Part shown: piece after piece, positions 1 through 7,733 of the stretch
How positions within the stretch are numbered: the first letter of the stretch is position 1
Layout of the letters: each line of letters opens with the position of its first letter
Assembly: GCA_038135065.1 (NCBI GenBank)
Contig: JAYPWI010000034.1
Location: forward strand, 1-34,898
Origin: JAYPWI01 sp038135065
GTDB lineage: Bacteria > Actinomycetota > Acidimicrobiia > Acidimicrobiales > Poriferisodalaceae
DNA length: 34,898 bases
Reading direction: 5' to 3'
The notes under the pieces: generated by a model
What the model was told of the DNA's origin: nothing
What the model saw: the letters and a program-made list of their open reading frames with translations, nothing else
Database searches by the model: none
Translations under genes and position numbers: made by a program

Positions 1-135
1 CCAATACCCACCACCAGACGGCGTCGCCGCCATCCCCACCACCGGCTGATTCAACCCGCCACCGATATCTCCGAGGTATGGCGCATCACCGAGAGCCAAC
101 ACCTCTCCGACGTCAGTCACCTGCCACACACTGCG
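1..135 (-). repeat. First unit of a GYW-type C-terminal repeat domain of the subtilase
   Basis: Residues from about 408 to 452 of the protease read WQVTDVGEVLALGDA followed by PVVGMAATPSGGGYW. This matches my memory of a repeat of roughly 40-50 residues (a 'YWLV..DGG.F.FGDA' unit ending in 'GMAATP.G.GYW') that occurs in tandem on secreted actinobacterial proteins and may form a propeller. Only one unit lies in the window, so the repeat nature is inferred from pattern memory and not shown here. Confidence 0.5.
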
Positions 136-1356
136 CAGCGGTTCGGACACAGCCGCTTCGAGGTCGAGCACGCCAAACTCCGATGCCGACCCTCGCCCGC
201 TGTAGGCCGCCGAGGTCCACGCCAGGCGGCGGCCGATCTGCTCGAACGACAGGTCCGGGTAGACCCCACGAACGACGGCGGCGGCTCCTGAGACCAGCGG
301 TGCCGCAAACGAGGTCCCATCGCCCGAGGTGATCGCAAGGTTGCTGCCATCGCCCAGGGAAACGATGTCCTCCCCGGGTGCGGCCAACTCGGCCCACGTG
401 CCGCGGTCCGAGAAACTGCTGAGACCATTACCCGGTGTGCTCGCGACGACCCCGAGCACACCGTGGTATCCGGCCGGGTAGCGCACTGCCGAACCACCCG
501 AATTGCCCGCGGCCGCCACGACGAGGGCGCCCTTGCTCTGGGCGTAGGCGATTGCGTCGGCCAGAAGGGCCGATGGCTCGTCAGCCAGCGACTCGAGCGA
601 GAGATTCACCACATCGGCACCGAGTTCGGCTGCACAGTACAGCCCGCTGACGATGTCGGATTCCCAACCGTCGTCGCCTACGAGGACCCGCACGTCGAGG
701 ATCTGGACATTCCATGCCACCCCGGCGACACCGAGCCCGTTATCGGTCTGGGCGCCTACCAAGCCAGCAACCCTGGTGCCGTGCTCCTTGGAACCGGCGA
801 ACCCTGCCGACAAGCCGCACCAGGCCACCCGGCTGACCCGACCACTGAGATCGAGGTGGGTGTCCCGGATCCCCGAGTCCAGCACGGCAACGAGGACCGA
901 ACCGTCGCCCGTCCCGACGTCCCACGCTGCCGGCGATCCGATGGCCTCGTGGTGCCACTGTCCCCCGAAACCCACACATGGCCCGTAACACGGGTCGTCA
1001 GGAATCACCGCAGCTCGGAAGCGCTGTTCTGGGCGCGCGTCAAGCACTCCCGGCCGACCCACTGCAGCCCGGCCGATCGCCTCCTCCAGGACCCACACCC
1101 CGCCAGGCAGGCGCCGTTCGTCGGAGGCCAATGCCGCTCGGGCCGTCCCGTCGCCCAGCAGCTCTGCCACGACAGCTAGTTCCCGATCCGCCTCCACCGT
1201 GACGATCCAACGCTGCGGCCGCTCGAGGGACTCGACCTCTGTCGCAGGGTCGGCGCCGGCTCCCATCGAGCCAGCCATGATCGCAACGAGGGCCAGGGCA
1301 AGCGCGATCCCGAGACGGCCGGCCCACCGACGAGGTTGCTGATCTCGGGTCGTCAC
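1..1356 (-). CDS. Secreted subtilisin-like serine protease (S8), C-terminus cut by window edge
   Basis: The frame is open for 452 codons from a GTG at 1356, preceded by a GGGGAGAG ribosome site, and runs off the left edge. Residues 14-36 form a hydrophobic signal peptide after an Arg-rich start, so the protein should be exported. The S8 triad is visible: Asp160 (VLDSGIRDTH), His192 (EHGTRVAGL) and Ser349 (DGTSFAAP), with the oxyanion Asn in AAAGNSGG near residue 284. Residues from about 408 on read like the first unit of a repeat (ALGDA, then PVVGMAATPSGGGYW) that I associate with secreted Acidimicrobiia proteins. More repeats probably follow outside the window. It lies 72 bases downstream of gmd on the same strand and may be cotranscribed. 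The protease call is secure; the substrate is unknown. Confidence 0.9.
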   Translation of the reverse strand, partial: MTTRDQQPRRWAGRLGIALALALVAIMAGSMGAGADPATEVESLERPQRWIVTVEADRELAVVAELLGDGTARAALASDERRLPGGVWVLEEAIGRAAVGRPGVLDARPEQRFRAAVIPDDPCYGPCVGFGGQWHHEAIGSPAAWDVGTGDGSVLVAVLDSGIRDTHLDLSGRVSRVAWCGLSAGFAGSKEHGTRVAGLVGAQTDNGLGVAGVAWNVQILDVRVLVGDDGWESDIVSGLYCAAELGADVVNLSLESLADEPSALLADAIAYAQSKGALVVAAAGNSGGSAVRYPAGYHGVLGVVASTPGNGLSSFSDRGTWAELAAPGEDIVSLGDGSNLAITSGDGTSFAAPLVSGAAAVVRGVYPDLSFEQIGRRLAWTSAAYSGRGSASEFGVLDLEAAVSEPLRSVWQVTDVGEVLALGDAPYLGDIGGGLNQPVVGMAATPSGGGYW

Positions 1357-1428
1357 CAGCTCTCCCCTACCTGACCACCATTGAAAGGGTACGGCAGTCC
1401 GGGCACTGCAAGGGTGTCGGCAGGAACC
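1357..1428 (-). other. Short intergenic spacer between gmd and the subtilase
   Basis: The 72-base spacer holds the ribosome site of the protease and a small perfect inverted repeat, GCAGT (1394-1398) and ACTGC (1405-1409), around a six-base loop. No T-run follows it, so it is not a convincing terminator. I see no good -35/-10 pair, and the protease may be read through from gmd. Confidence 0.3.
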
Positions 1429-2409
1429 TCAGCCGAGTTTCGCTTTTTCGATGGCGAGATCGTGCTCCACCATCATGGTCACCAACTGTCGGAACGAGAC
1501 CTTCGGCTCCCAGCCCAGCTGCCGCTGCGCCTTCGAGGCGTCACCGACCAGAAGGTCGACCTCAGCGGGTCGGAAGAACCGAGGGTCGATGCGCACGTGG
1601 GATTCCCAGTCGTCGATGCCAGCAGCAGCGAAGGCCAACTGCACGAACTCGCTGACCGCATGGGTCTCGCCCGTCGCTACGACGTAGTCATCCGGCTCGT
1701 CCTGCTGGAGCATCAGGTACATGGCCCGCACGTAGTCGCCGGCGAAACCCCAGTCCCGCTTGGCATCCAGATTTCCCAGGGCGACGTGGTCCTGGAGTCC
1801 GAGGCTGATCCGCGCCACGGCGTTGGTGACCTTGCGCGTCACGAACTCGATTCCACGTCGGGGCGATTCGTGGTTGAACAGGATCCCACTGCAGGCGTAC
1901 AAGCCGTAGGACTCGCGGTAGTTCACCGTGGTGTGGTGACCGAACACCTTGGCCGAGCCATAGGGACTGCGAGGGTGAAGGGGCGTGAGTTCGGTCTGTG
2001 GGGTCTCGCGGACCTTGCCGAACATCTCACTCGACGACGCCTGGTAGAAGCGGATGGGGTTGTTCTCACCCCCGACCAGACGAATCGCTTCGAGGATGCG
2101 CAGCACACCGAGGCCAGTGATGTTCGCCGTGAGCTCCGCCTGCTTGAACGACAGCGCGACGAACGAGATCGCGCCGAGGTTGTAGACCTCATCCGGCTGG
2201 GTGTACTCGAGCGCGGCAATCAGCGACGAGAGATCCTGGAGGTCTCCTTCGACGAGTTCGACGAAGGGGAAGTCGCTGGTGATCATCTCGGCTTTCGGGT
2301 TTCTCTGACCCTTGATCAGCCCGAACACCTTGTAGCCCTCTTCATTGAGCACCTCGGCGAGGTATTGACCGTCCTGGCCGGTGATCCCCGTGATGAGCGC
2401 TGTTCGCAC
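1429..2409 (-). CDS. gmd: GDP-mannose 4,6-dehydratase
   Basis: This 326-residue extended SDR converts GDP-D-mannose to GDP-4-keto-6-deoxy-D-mannose, the branch point to GDP-fucose, GDP-rhamnose and related 6-deoxy sugars. The NADP-binding loop GITGQDG spans residues 8-14. The catalytic region shows SSSEMF (125-130) with Glu128, and Tyr150/Lys154 in SPYGSAK. NHESPRRG (179-186) is characteristic of GMD. I chose GTG 2409 because GGAGGAAAT sits just before it and the protein then begins VRTALITG like other GMDs; a frame 11 codons longer (ATG 2442) is open. It is the second gene after a glycosyltransferase and a PanE-like gene. No GDP-4-keto-6-deoxymannose reductase or fucose synthase is recognisable in the window. 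Confidence 0.93.
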   Translation of the reverse strand: MRTALITGITGQDGQYLAEVLNEEGYKVFGLIKGQRNPKAEMITSDFPFVELVEGDLQDLSSLIAALEYTQPDEVYNLGAISFVALSFKQAELTANITGLGVLRILEAIRLVGGENNPIRFYQASSSEMFGKVRETPQTELTPLHPRSPYGSAKVFGHHTTVNYRESYGLYACSGILFNHESPRRGIEFVTRKVTNAVARISLGLQDHVALGNLDAKRDWGFAGDYVRAMYLMLQQDEPDDYVVATGETHAVSEFVQLAFAAAGIDDWESHVRIDPRFFRPAEVDLLVGDASKAQRQLGWEPKVSFRQLVTMMVEHDLAIEKAKLG

Positions 2410-2504
2410 ATTTCCTCCGAACGTATTCAGGGTCGTCGACATCAGGGTAGGGGCGCACAGCCCGAATACACGGGATCGCTCGACCGCCAGATTCCGCCCT
2501 GCGA

Positions 2505-3446
2505 TCAGTCCGAGACGGGCGCAGAGCGATCGCCCTCCCCACCGGGTTCACCCAGGCGGAGCAGTGTGGTGGTCAGTTCGATGAGCGGCACTCCGATCCC
2601 GTGGCGCCTGGCCCGCTCCACCACCACGAGATTGCGCTCTGCCCACTCGGTCGGTCGCCCGGCGATGCGATCGGCCACGATGGATGACACATGCCCCGAT
2701 GCCGATCCCTGCAAGGCAGCGAGGGCGCGTCGTGGGACATCGTCAGCCAGCGCTGCGCCCTCCGCCCTGGCCACCGCAGCGACCTCCTCCATGATGCCCA
2801 AGGCCAGGTCGGCGGCCTCAGGATCGCTGAACACCCGATTGTCCCGGCGAGTCGGCACGGCGATTGCGCCGGTCGCTGCGTTCATCATGAGCTTGGTCCA
2901 GGCCGCGGCGAGCCAATCGTCGGTCAGACGCACCTGGGCGTAGCCATCGGCCAAGGCCTGCTGGATTGCCCGTCCACCGACATCATCGGGAAGGGTGAAA
3001 CGGGTCGCTCCCCGCACCACCACCCGCCCCGGCGCCAACCGCTCGGCTGGGCAGTACACCACCGCAGGAACGACCGACACGGCATCGATGAGGTCACCGA
3101 GCAGAACGGACATTCGCTCGCGGTGGGTGATGCCGTTCTGCAGGACCGCGAGTACTCCACCGTTCGCCACTCCGTTCCTGACGAAGTCGGCGGCTGCCCT
3201 GTCGTGATTGACCTTGGCGCTGAGCACGACGATGGGCGCCGGACCGACGTCGTGCGGGTTCGTGATCACCGAGACAGGCAGGCGAACCTCCCGGTCCGGG
3301 GTGCTCACGTGGAGTTCGTCGAAGGGAGTCGGACCGGCCAGGGCCACCGTACGGCCGGCGGACAGCGCAGCCGCCGCCAGGGCACAACCGACCGCGCCCG
3401 GGCCCACCACGAGCACATCAGCGCCAGCTCGAACAGACGTCGTCAT
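2505..3446 (-). CDS. panE: Ketopantoate reductase (PanE/ApbA) family protein
   Basis: The 313-residue protein has the ketopantoate reductase fold: a Rossmann GPGAVG (15-20) at the N-terminus, Lys78 in LSAKVN, QNG at 103-105, and the helical-domain AAWTKLMMNA with Lys185 and Asn189. In the family these bind NADPH and ketopantoate during pantothenate (CoA) synthesis; the C-terminal Glu is present in GRPTEWAERN. Its ATG shares four bases (ATGA) with the stop of the upstream glycosyltransferase, so the two are translationally coupled. The frame stays open for 44 more codons upstream, but that part lies inside the glycosyltransferase gene and looks non-coding. Family members act on several 2-keto acids, so a role specific to this envelope cluster cannot be excluded. 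Confidence 0.83.
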   Translation of the reverse strand: MTTSVRAGADVLVVGPGAVGCALAAAALSAGRTVALAGPTPFDELHVSTPDREVRLPVSVITNPHDVGPAPIVVLSAKVNHDRAAADFVRNGVANGGVLAVLQNGITHRERMSVLLGDLIDAVSVVPAVVYCPAERLAPGRVVVRGATRFTLPDDVGGRAIQQALADGYAQVRLTDDWLAAAWTKLMMNAATGAIAVPTRRDNRVFSDPEAADLALGIMEEVAAVARAEGAALADDVPRRALAALQGSASGHVSSIVADRIAGRPTEWAERNLVVVERARRHGIGVPLIELTTTLLRLGEPGGEGDRSAPVSD

Positions 3447-4489
3447 TCGGTTCCCCCGTACAGCCCCATCATGCCGGTGATCGTGCGCTCCCAGGAGAAC
3501 AACTCGACCCGATCGAGCCCTGCCGCCACGAGACGACGCTGTTCCTCCTCCGATGCCACCACCTCTGCGAGGGCGCATCCCAACGCTTCCCCATCACCGA
3601 CCGGAACGACGCGGGCAGCGTTCCCGGCAACTTCGGGCAACGATCCGCCGTCGGTGGTGACCACCGGCACACCGGCCGCCATGGCCTCGAGGACCGGCAT
3701 GCCGAAGCCTTCGTAGTCGCTGGGATACGCCAACACGGTTGCCGCCTGTAGCTCGGCGTCCCGACGCGCATCGTCCACGGGACCGACGCGAACGACCCGA
3801 CCGGCCGAGTGGTCCGGAAGCGCAGCCACCGCGCGGGCGACGGCCTCCTCGTCGTCGCCGGGTGGACCCACGATCCGCAGTGTGGTGTTCCCCTCGGGGA
3901 ACGCACGACCGAAGGATTCGACGAGGAGGGGGATCCGCTTTCGACGGCCGGTGGCGCCGAGTGCCACGACCACGGGCGGGCCCTCCGGCGGGGTCCGTCG
4001 AGGACCTTGCGCCACCACTGCCCCTGGAACGACCACCACCCGAGCCGAGGGGTACCTGGTGCGGATCTCGTCGGCCACCGATGCGGCCATGGTGTGAACG
4101 GTGGCCCCCGTTCTCACCGCCCAGCGAACGGCCCGGTCGACCCGTCCTGCATGCACCTGATCCAAAAAGCTCAGGTCGTACACAGAGACCACCCGACGGA
4201 CCCGGGCCGGCGGGACGAGGTAGTTCGTGCCGTGCACCACGTCGATGGGTCCCACGAAGCGCTCGATGAGGGGTCGACGGGCCACCCGCCACAGCGCTGG
4301 CGCGATCACGGCTGGCACCGGAACCCACTGACCGCGCACGGTACCCGCCCTCCGAGCGGCAGCGCTCAGCGTGTAGGGAACCACCTCGACCCCCGTCTCC
4401 TCGGCCAGCCGGGAGGCCAACCCGGCCACGAAGCCCCCGATCCCGGTTCGGGTGCCGATCAGTGGAGAGGCGTCCAGGGCGATCCGCAT
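3443..4489 (-). CDS. GT4-family glycosyltransferase
   Basis: This 348-residue retaining GT-B glycosyltransferase should move a sugar from a nucleotide donor onto a lipid-linked or glycan acceptor at the inner face of the membrane. The N-terminal domain opens MRIALDASPLIGTRTGIGG, a glycine-rich loop common in mannosyltransferase-like GT4 enzymes. The donor-site EX7E motif is YPSDYEGFGMPVLEAM (255-270), with Glu260 and Glu268. It is the first gene of the left minus-strand unit, diverges from the plus operon across about 100 bases, and overlaps panE by four bases. Donor and acceptor cannot be read from the sequence. Confidence 0.88.
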   Translation of the reverse strand: MRIALDASPLIGTRTGIGGFVAGLASRLAEETGVEVVPYTLSAAARRAGTVRGQWVPVPAVIAPALWRVARRPLIERFVGPIDVVHGTNYLVPPARVRRVVSVYDLSFLDQVHAGRVDRAVRWAVRTGATVHTMAASVADEIRTRYPSARVVVVPGAVVAQGPRRTPPEGPPVVVALGATGRRKRIPLLVESFGRAFPEGNTTLRIVGPPGDDEEAVARAVAALPDHSAGRVVRVGPVDDARRDAELQAATVLAYPSDYEGFGMPVLEAMAAGVPVVTTDGGSLPEVAGNAARVVPVGDGEALGCALAEVVASEEEQRRLVAAGLDRVELFSWERTITGMMGLYGGTE

Positions 4490-4591
4490 GCGAACGGTAC
4501 GCTACCCACTCGTCGGGTCTCGGTCGGGGCGCCGGACCATCCGGGCCGGTCACGCCCCCGCCCGCCCAGCCCCCGACGGAGTCCCCACGAC
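4490..4591. promoter_or_regulatory. Divergent promoter region between two glycan operons
   Basis: About 100 bases separate the divergent starts at 4489 (minus) and 4592 (plus), so promoters for both units must lie here or overlap the genes. A 5-3-5 inverted repeat, CCGGA (4532-4536) and TCCGG (4540-4544), lies near the middle and could be an operator. In such GC-rich DNA it could also be chance. I see no convincing -35/-10 pair. A GGAG about nine bases before 4592 may serve as ribosome site for the plus operon. Confidence 0.35.
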
Positions 4592-5596
4592 ATGACCGAG
4601 TCCGACCTCACTTCAACTCCCGGCGAGCCTTCGCACGACGACGCAGCCTTTTTCGCCTCCGTCGTAGCCGAGGTGGAACAGGAAGCAGCTCGCCGGACCG
4701 AGGAGGGCGACTATCCGCGTGCCCTGTTGCGGCGCCTCGACGAGACCTTCCGACGGTGGATACCCGAGGGTGGCCGATCCACCGGTATCGACGACGCAAT
4801 CCGCTCGATCGAGGCCGCTTCGTACATCGATGCGGGCGTCCCAGTCGAGAGCAACCGGCGAGCGGGTACAGCGGTGAAGACGGCCGTTCGCAAGGCCACG
4901 TACTTCTACCACCGACACATGGCGCAGCAGATCGCAGCCCTGGGCATCCAGATCACCCGCCCCCTGCGCCTGCTCGCCACCACGACCCGGCAACTGGAGC
5001 AACGGATCGTCGCCCTGGAGGACCGAGTCGACCTGAACGTTGCGTCGAGGGACGAGCTGCTGGCCATGCTCCCTGATCCCCTCCTCGATCCCCCGTCCTA
5101 CGAGCTGATCAGCCGCCACCTCGCAGGGGTTGCTGGCCGCATCCTGGTCGGTGAGGTCCAGGGCTCAGGCCTTGTTCGCCACCTCGTCGACGCGGGCCTC
5201 GACGCGTACGGCGTCGGCCCGACAACCGACCCCCACGCCACCCTCGAACTCAGCCCTGAGCACCTCGACGAGCACCTCCAACGTCTCGAGGACGGGGTTC
5301 TGGGCGGCGCGGTCCTGGTCGGGGCACCCGATCGGCTTGCCCTCAACGAGCAGGTCCGCATGATCGACAGCACCGTGCGACGGTGCGGGAACGACGCCCG
5401 AGTGGTCGTGATCGCGACCGATCCGGGCCACTGGGGCACCAGGGTCGGACCCGTCGCAGCCGACCTCACCGGCAGTCGCCCCCTACATCCGGCGACCTGG
5501 AGGCATCTGCTCGAGCGGGCCGGCGTGTCCGACACGTCCATCTCGGCAGGAGACGACGGCATTGCGAACATCATCGTGGGCACCGTACGTCGATGA
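4592..5596 (+). CDS. Methyltransferase-like protein with degenerate SAM site and membrane/coiled-coil N-terminus
   Basis: The 334-residue protein resembles the fused methyltransferases that head many polysaccharide operons. The N-terminal half carries a basic, aromatic-rich stretch (VRKATYFYHRHMAQQI) that may dock on the membrane, followed by a short coiled coil (TTTRQLEQRIVALEDRVD). The C-terminal half follows a class I methyltransferase order, ending in RPLHPATWRHLLERAGVSD, as in other glycan-cluster enzymes. The expected cofactor motif DxGCGxG is replaced by VGEVQGSG, and the acidic residue after strand 2 is Gly (YGVGP). SAM binding is therefore doubtful. It starts the plus operon and overlaps the next gene by ATGA. 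It could be a scaffold or a diverged enzyme; the exact role is unknown. Confidence 0.6.
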   Translation: MTESDLTSTPGEPSHDDAAFFASVVAEVEQEAARRTEEGDYPRALLRRLDETFRRWIPEGGRSTGIDDAIRSIEAASYIDAGVPVESNRRAGTAVKTAVRKATYFYHRHMAQQIAALGIQITRPLRLLATTTRQLEQRIVALEDRVDLNVASRDELLAMLPDPLLDPPSYELISRHLAGVAGRILVGEVQGSGLVRHLVDAGLDAYGVGPTTDPHATLELSPEHLDEHLQRLEDGVLGGAVLVGAPDRLALNEQVRMIDSTVRRCGNDARVVVIATDPGHWGTRVGPVAADLTGSRPLHPATWRHLLERAGVSDTSISAGDDGIANIIVGTVRR

Positions 5597-6672
5597 CCCT
5601 GCAGGTCCACCAGTTGGTTCCCACGATCACCCCGCGGGACGCAGTGGGCAATCACACCTTCCGGCTCAGGGAGATCCTGCGGTCGATGGGGTACAGCAGC
5701 GACATCTTCGCCATGTTTCGACACGGTGAGGTGGCAGGCGACACCTACCTGGCGGACCAATTGCCCAGCGACGCCCACGCCGTGATCTACCAGTTCTCGA
5801 TCGGCAGTCCTCTCGCCGAGCGCTGGGCGCGGCACCCCGGTCGACGGTTGGTCAACTATCACAACATCACACCGGTCGAACTCGTCGGACGATGGGATGG
5901 CCTGCTCGACGCAGAGGTCCGCCTCGGCCGCCAGCAGATGGCCGACTACGCAACCCGCTGCCACCACGCAATCTGCGACAGTGAGTTCAACCAGTCCGAA
6001 CTGGATGAGCTCGGCTATGTCAGTACCGAAACCATTCCCGTGCTCTTCGACGTGGCGGCAAGCCCTCCCGACAAGGCCATCACCGGGTCGATCAAGCGCA
6101 GCAAGCGCGGACTGCAAGTGCTCTTCGTGGGACGGATCGCTCCCAACAAGGCACACCATGACCTCGTGGCTGCCGTCAAGGTCGTACGCGACGTCTACGG
6201 GAACGATGCTCATCTCCACATCGTCGGAACCGACGGGCCACCCGGCTACCGGCGCCTCGTCGATGAGATCGTCCAGACCGCAGAGATGAGCCAGCACGTC
6301 ACCTTCCACGGTTCGGTGAGCCAGTCCGCCCTCGTGGCGTTCTACCAAGCGACCGACGTGTTCCTGTGCCTGAGCGACCACGAAGGATTCTGCGTGCCCG
6401 TCATCGAAGCGATGCATCACGGGCTCCCCGTGGTCGCGTACGACTGCACGGCAGTGGGCGGCACGGTGGGCGACGGAGGCTTGCTCCTGGCCGACAAGCA
6501 CCCGATGATCGTGGGTGCGGCGCTGGCCCGAATCGCACAGGATCAGGGCCTTGCCGATCACCTGGCTGCGGCCGGCCGGCGGAGGTCGGCTGACTTCACA
6601 CTCGAGCGAACCACCGAACGGTTCAAGGCCTCGCTGACCAGGGTCCTCGACCACCCGCCGGACCAACCATGA
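5593..6672 (+). CDS. GT4-family glycosyltransferase (tandem paralogue 1)
   Basis: The 359-residue retaining GT-B enzyme starts at an ATG that overlaps the previous stop by four bases. The N-terminal part carries VHQLVPTITPRDAVGNHT (5-22), and the C-terminal donor domain shows VLFVGRIAPNKAHHDL (176-191) and the EX7E motif SDHEGFCVPVIEAM with Glu264 and Glu272. Gene order and sequence point to tandem duplication with the next gene, which shares the HQ.xPT....DAVG start and the CLSDHEGF and VVAYDCTAVG blocks. It probably adds consecutive or alternative residues of the same glycan; the donor cannot be told. Confidence 0.88.
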   Translation: MTLQVHQLVPTITPRDAVGNHTFRLREILRSMGYSSDIFAMFRHGEVAGDTYLADQLPSDAHAVIYQFSIGSPLAERWARHPGRRLVNYHNITPVELVGRWDGLLDAEVRLGRQQMADYATRCHHAICDSEFNQSELDELGYVSTETIPVLFDVAASPPDKAITGSIKRSKRGLQVLFVGRIAPNKAHHDLVAAVKVVRDVYGNDAHLHIVGTDGPPGYRRLVDEIVQTAEMSQHVTFHGSVSQSALVAFYQATDVFLCLSDHEGFCVPVIEAMHHGLPVVAYDCTAVGGTVGDGGLLLADKHPMIVGAALARIAQDQGLADHLAAAGRRRSADFTLERTTERFKASLTRVLDHPPDQP

Positions 6673-7733
6673 ACTGGACGGCCGTGCACCAATTCCTGCC
6701 CACCCTGTTGCGAGGAGACGCTGTCGGTGAGCATGCCCTCCGCATTCGCCAGCAGCAGCGGGCCCGGGGCCGGGTGGCCGAGATATTCGTCGACGTGATC
6801 AACGAGGAGACCGCCGACGAGACGCAACACATCGACGACGTCGATCGATATGTGCACCCGGGTACGACGCTGTTCTCCTACCACATGGCCCAAGCCAGTC
6901 GCTGCGCAGACGTACTCCTGGAACGGGACGAGCCGCTGGCCCTGCACTTCCACAACCTGACCCCAGTCGACCTGCTAGCCGGCTGGGACCCCACCGCGGC
7001 CTGCCTCCTACTCGACGCCCACCACCAACTCGACACATTGATCGACCGCGCCCTGATCGGCATCTGTGACTCGGAGTACAACGCCATCCAACTCCACGCC
7101 CGCGGCCTCGCCGATACCCATGTCGTCTGCCTTCCCGTCGAACCCCCGGTCGACACAGCGGTGCGGGATCACGGCCCCCCCACCGTGTTGTTCGTGGGAC
7201 GAGTGGCTCCCAACAAGGCTCTCCACGACCTGATCGTCTCCGTAGCCCTCCTCCGGGACCGCATTCCCGAGGTCCGCCTTCGACTAGTTGGGCCGCCGAC
7301 CTCTGATAGCTACTCGTCTGCGCTGGCGGGCTTGGTCGAGGACCTCGATCTCACCGACACCGTCACCTTCGCTGGGCGGGTCAGCCCCAGCGAACTGAGC
7401 GAGGCCTACGCGTCGGCCGACGTCTTCTGCTGCCTCAGTGACCACGAGGGGTTCGGCGTACCGCTACTGGAAGCCATGAGCCATGGCGTACCCGTCGTGG
7501 CCTATGACTGCACAGCGGTCGGTGAGACCGTGGGTCCGGCTGGCCTGCTGCTCGGCGACAAGGCCTGCGAACTCACTGCGACCGCCCTCGAACGGGTGCT
7601 CACCGACCCGGTACTCGCAGGGCGGATGCGTGCGGCTGGCCTTTCCCGCGCTGGGGAGTTCACCCCCGCTCGCTGTGACGAGGAGATGGAGCGGGCTCTC
7701 GAAGCCGCCTGGCAGTGCGCAGCGGCTCGATGA
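6669..7733 (+). CDS. GT4-family glycosyltransferase (tandem paralogue 2)
   Basis: The 354-residue GT-B enzyme is a close relative of the gene before it and starts within that gene's stop codon (ATGA). Shared blocks include VHQFLPTLLRGDAVGEHA (6-23), VLFVGRVAPNKALHDLI (173-189) and CLSDHEGFGVPLLEAM (255-270), with donor-site Glu260 and Glu268. Unlike paralogue 1, it has the usual GFG after the first Glu where the paralogue has GFC, which hints at divergence around the donor pocket. It overlaps the third glycosyltransferase gene by four bases, consistent with coupled synthesis of enzymes that act in series. Confidence 0.88.
   Translation: MNWTAVHQFLPTLLRGDAVGEHALRIRQQQRARGRVAEIFVDVINEETADETQHIDDVDRYVHPGTTLFSYHMAQASRCADVLLERDEPLALHFHNLTPVDLLAGWDPTAACLLLDAHHQLDTLIDRALIGICDSEYNAIQLHARGLADTHVVCLPVEPPVDTAVRDHGPPTVLFVGRVAPNKALHDLIVSVALLRDRIPEVRLRLVGPPTSDSYSSALAGLVEDLDLTDTVTFAGRVSPSELSEAYASADVFCCLSDHEGFGVPLLEAMSHGVPVVAYDCTAVGETVGPAGLLLGDKACELTATALERVLTDPVLAGRMRAAGLSRAGEFTPARCDEEMERALEAAWQCAAAR

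Noticed and set aside
1381..2943. A 520-codon open frame on the plus strand opposite gmd and the end of panE
   Set aside because: It is antisense to two well-supported genes, has no recognisable domain and arises from GC-rich codon bias on the other strand.
5098..6666. A 522-codon minus-strand open frame opposite the 4592 and 5593 genes
   Set aside because: It mirrors the coding frame of a clear glycosyltransferase and contains only low-complexity Arg/Pro/Ser stretches at its end.
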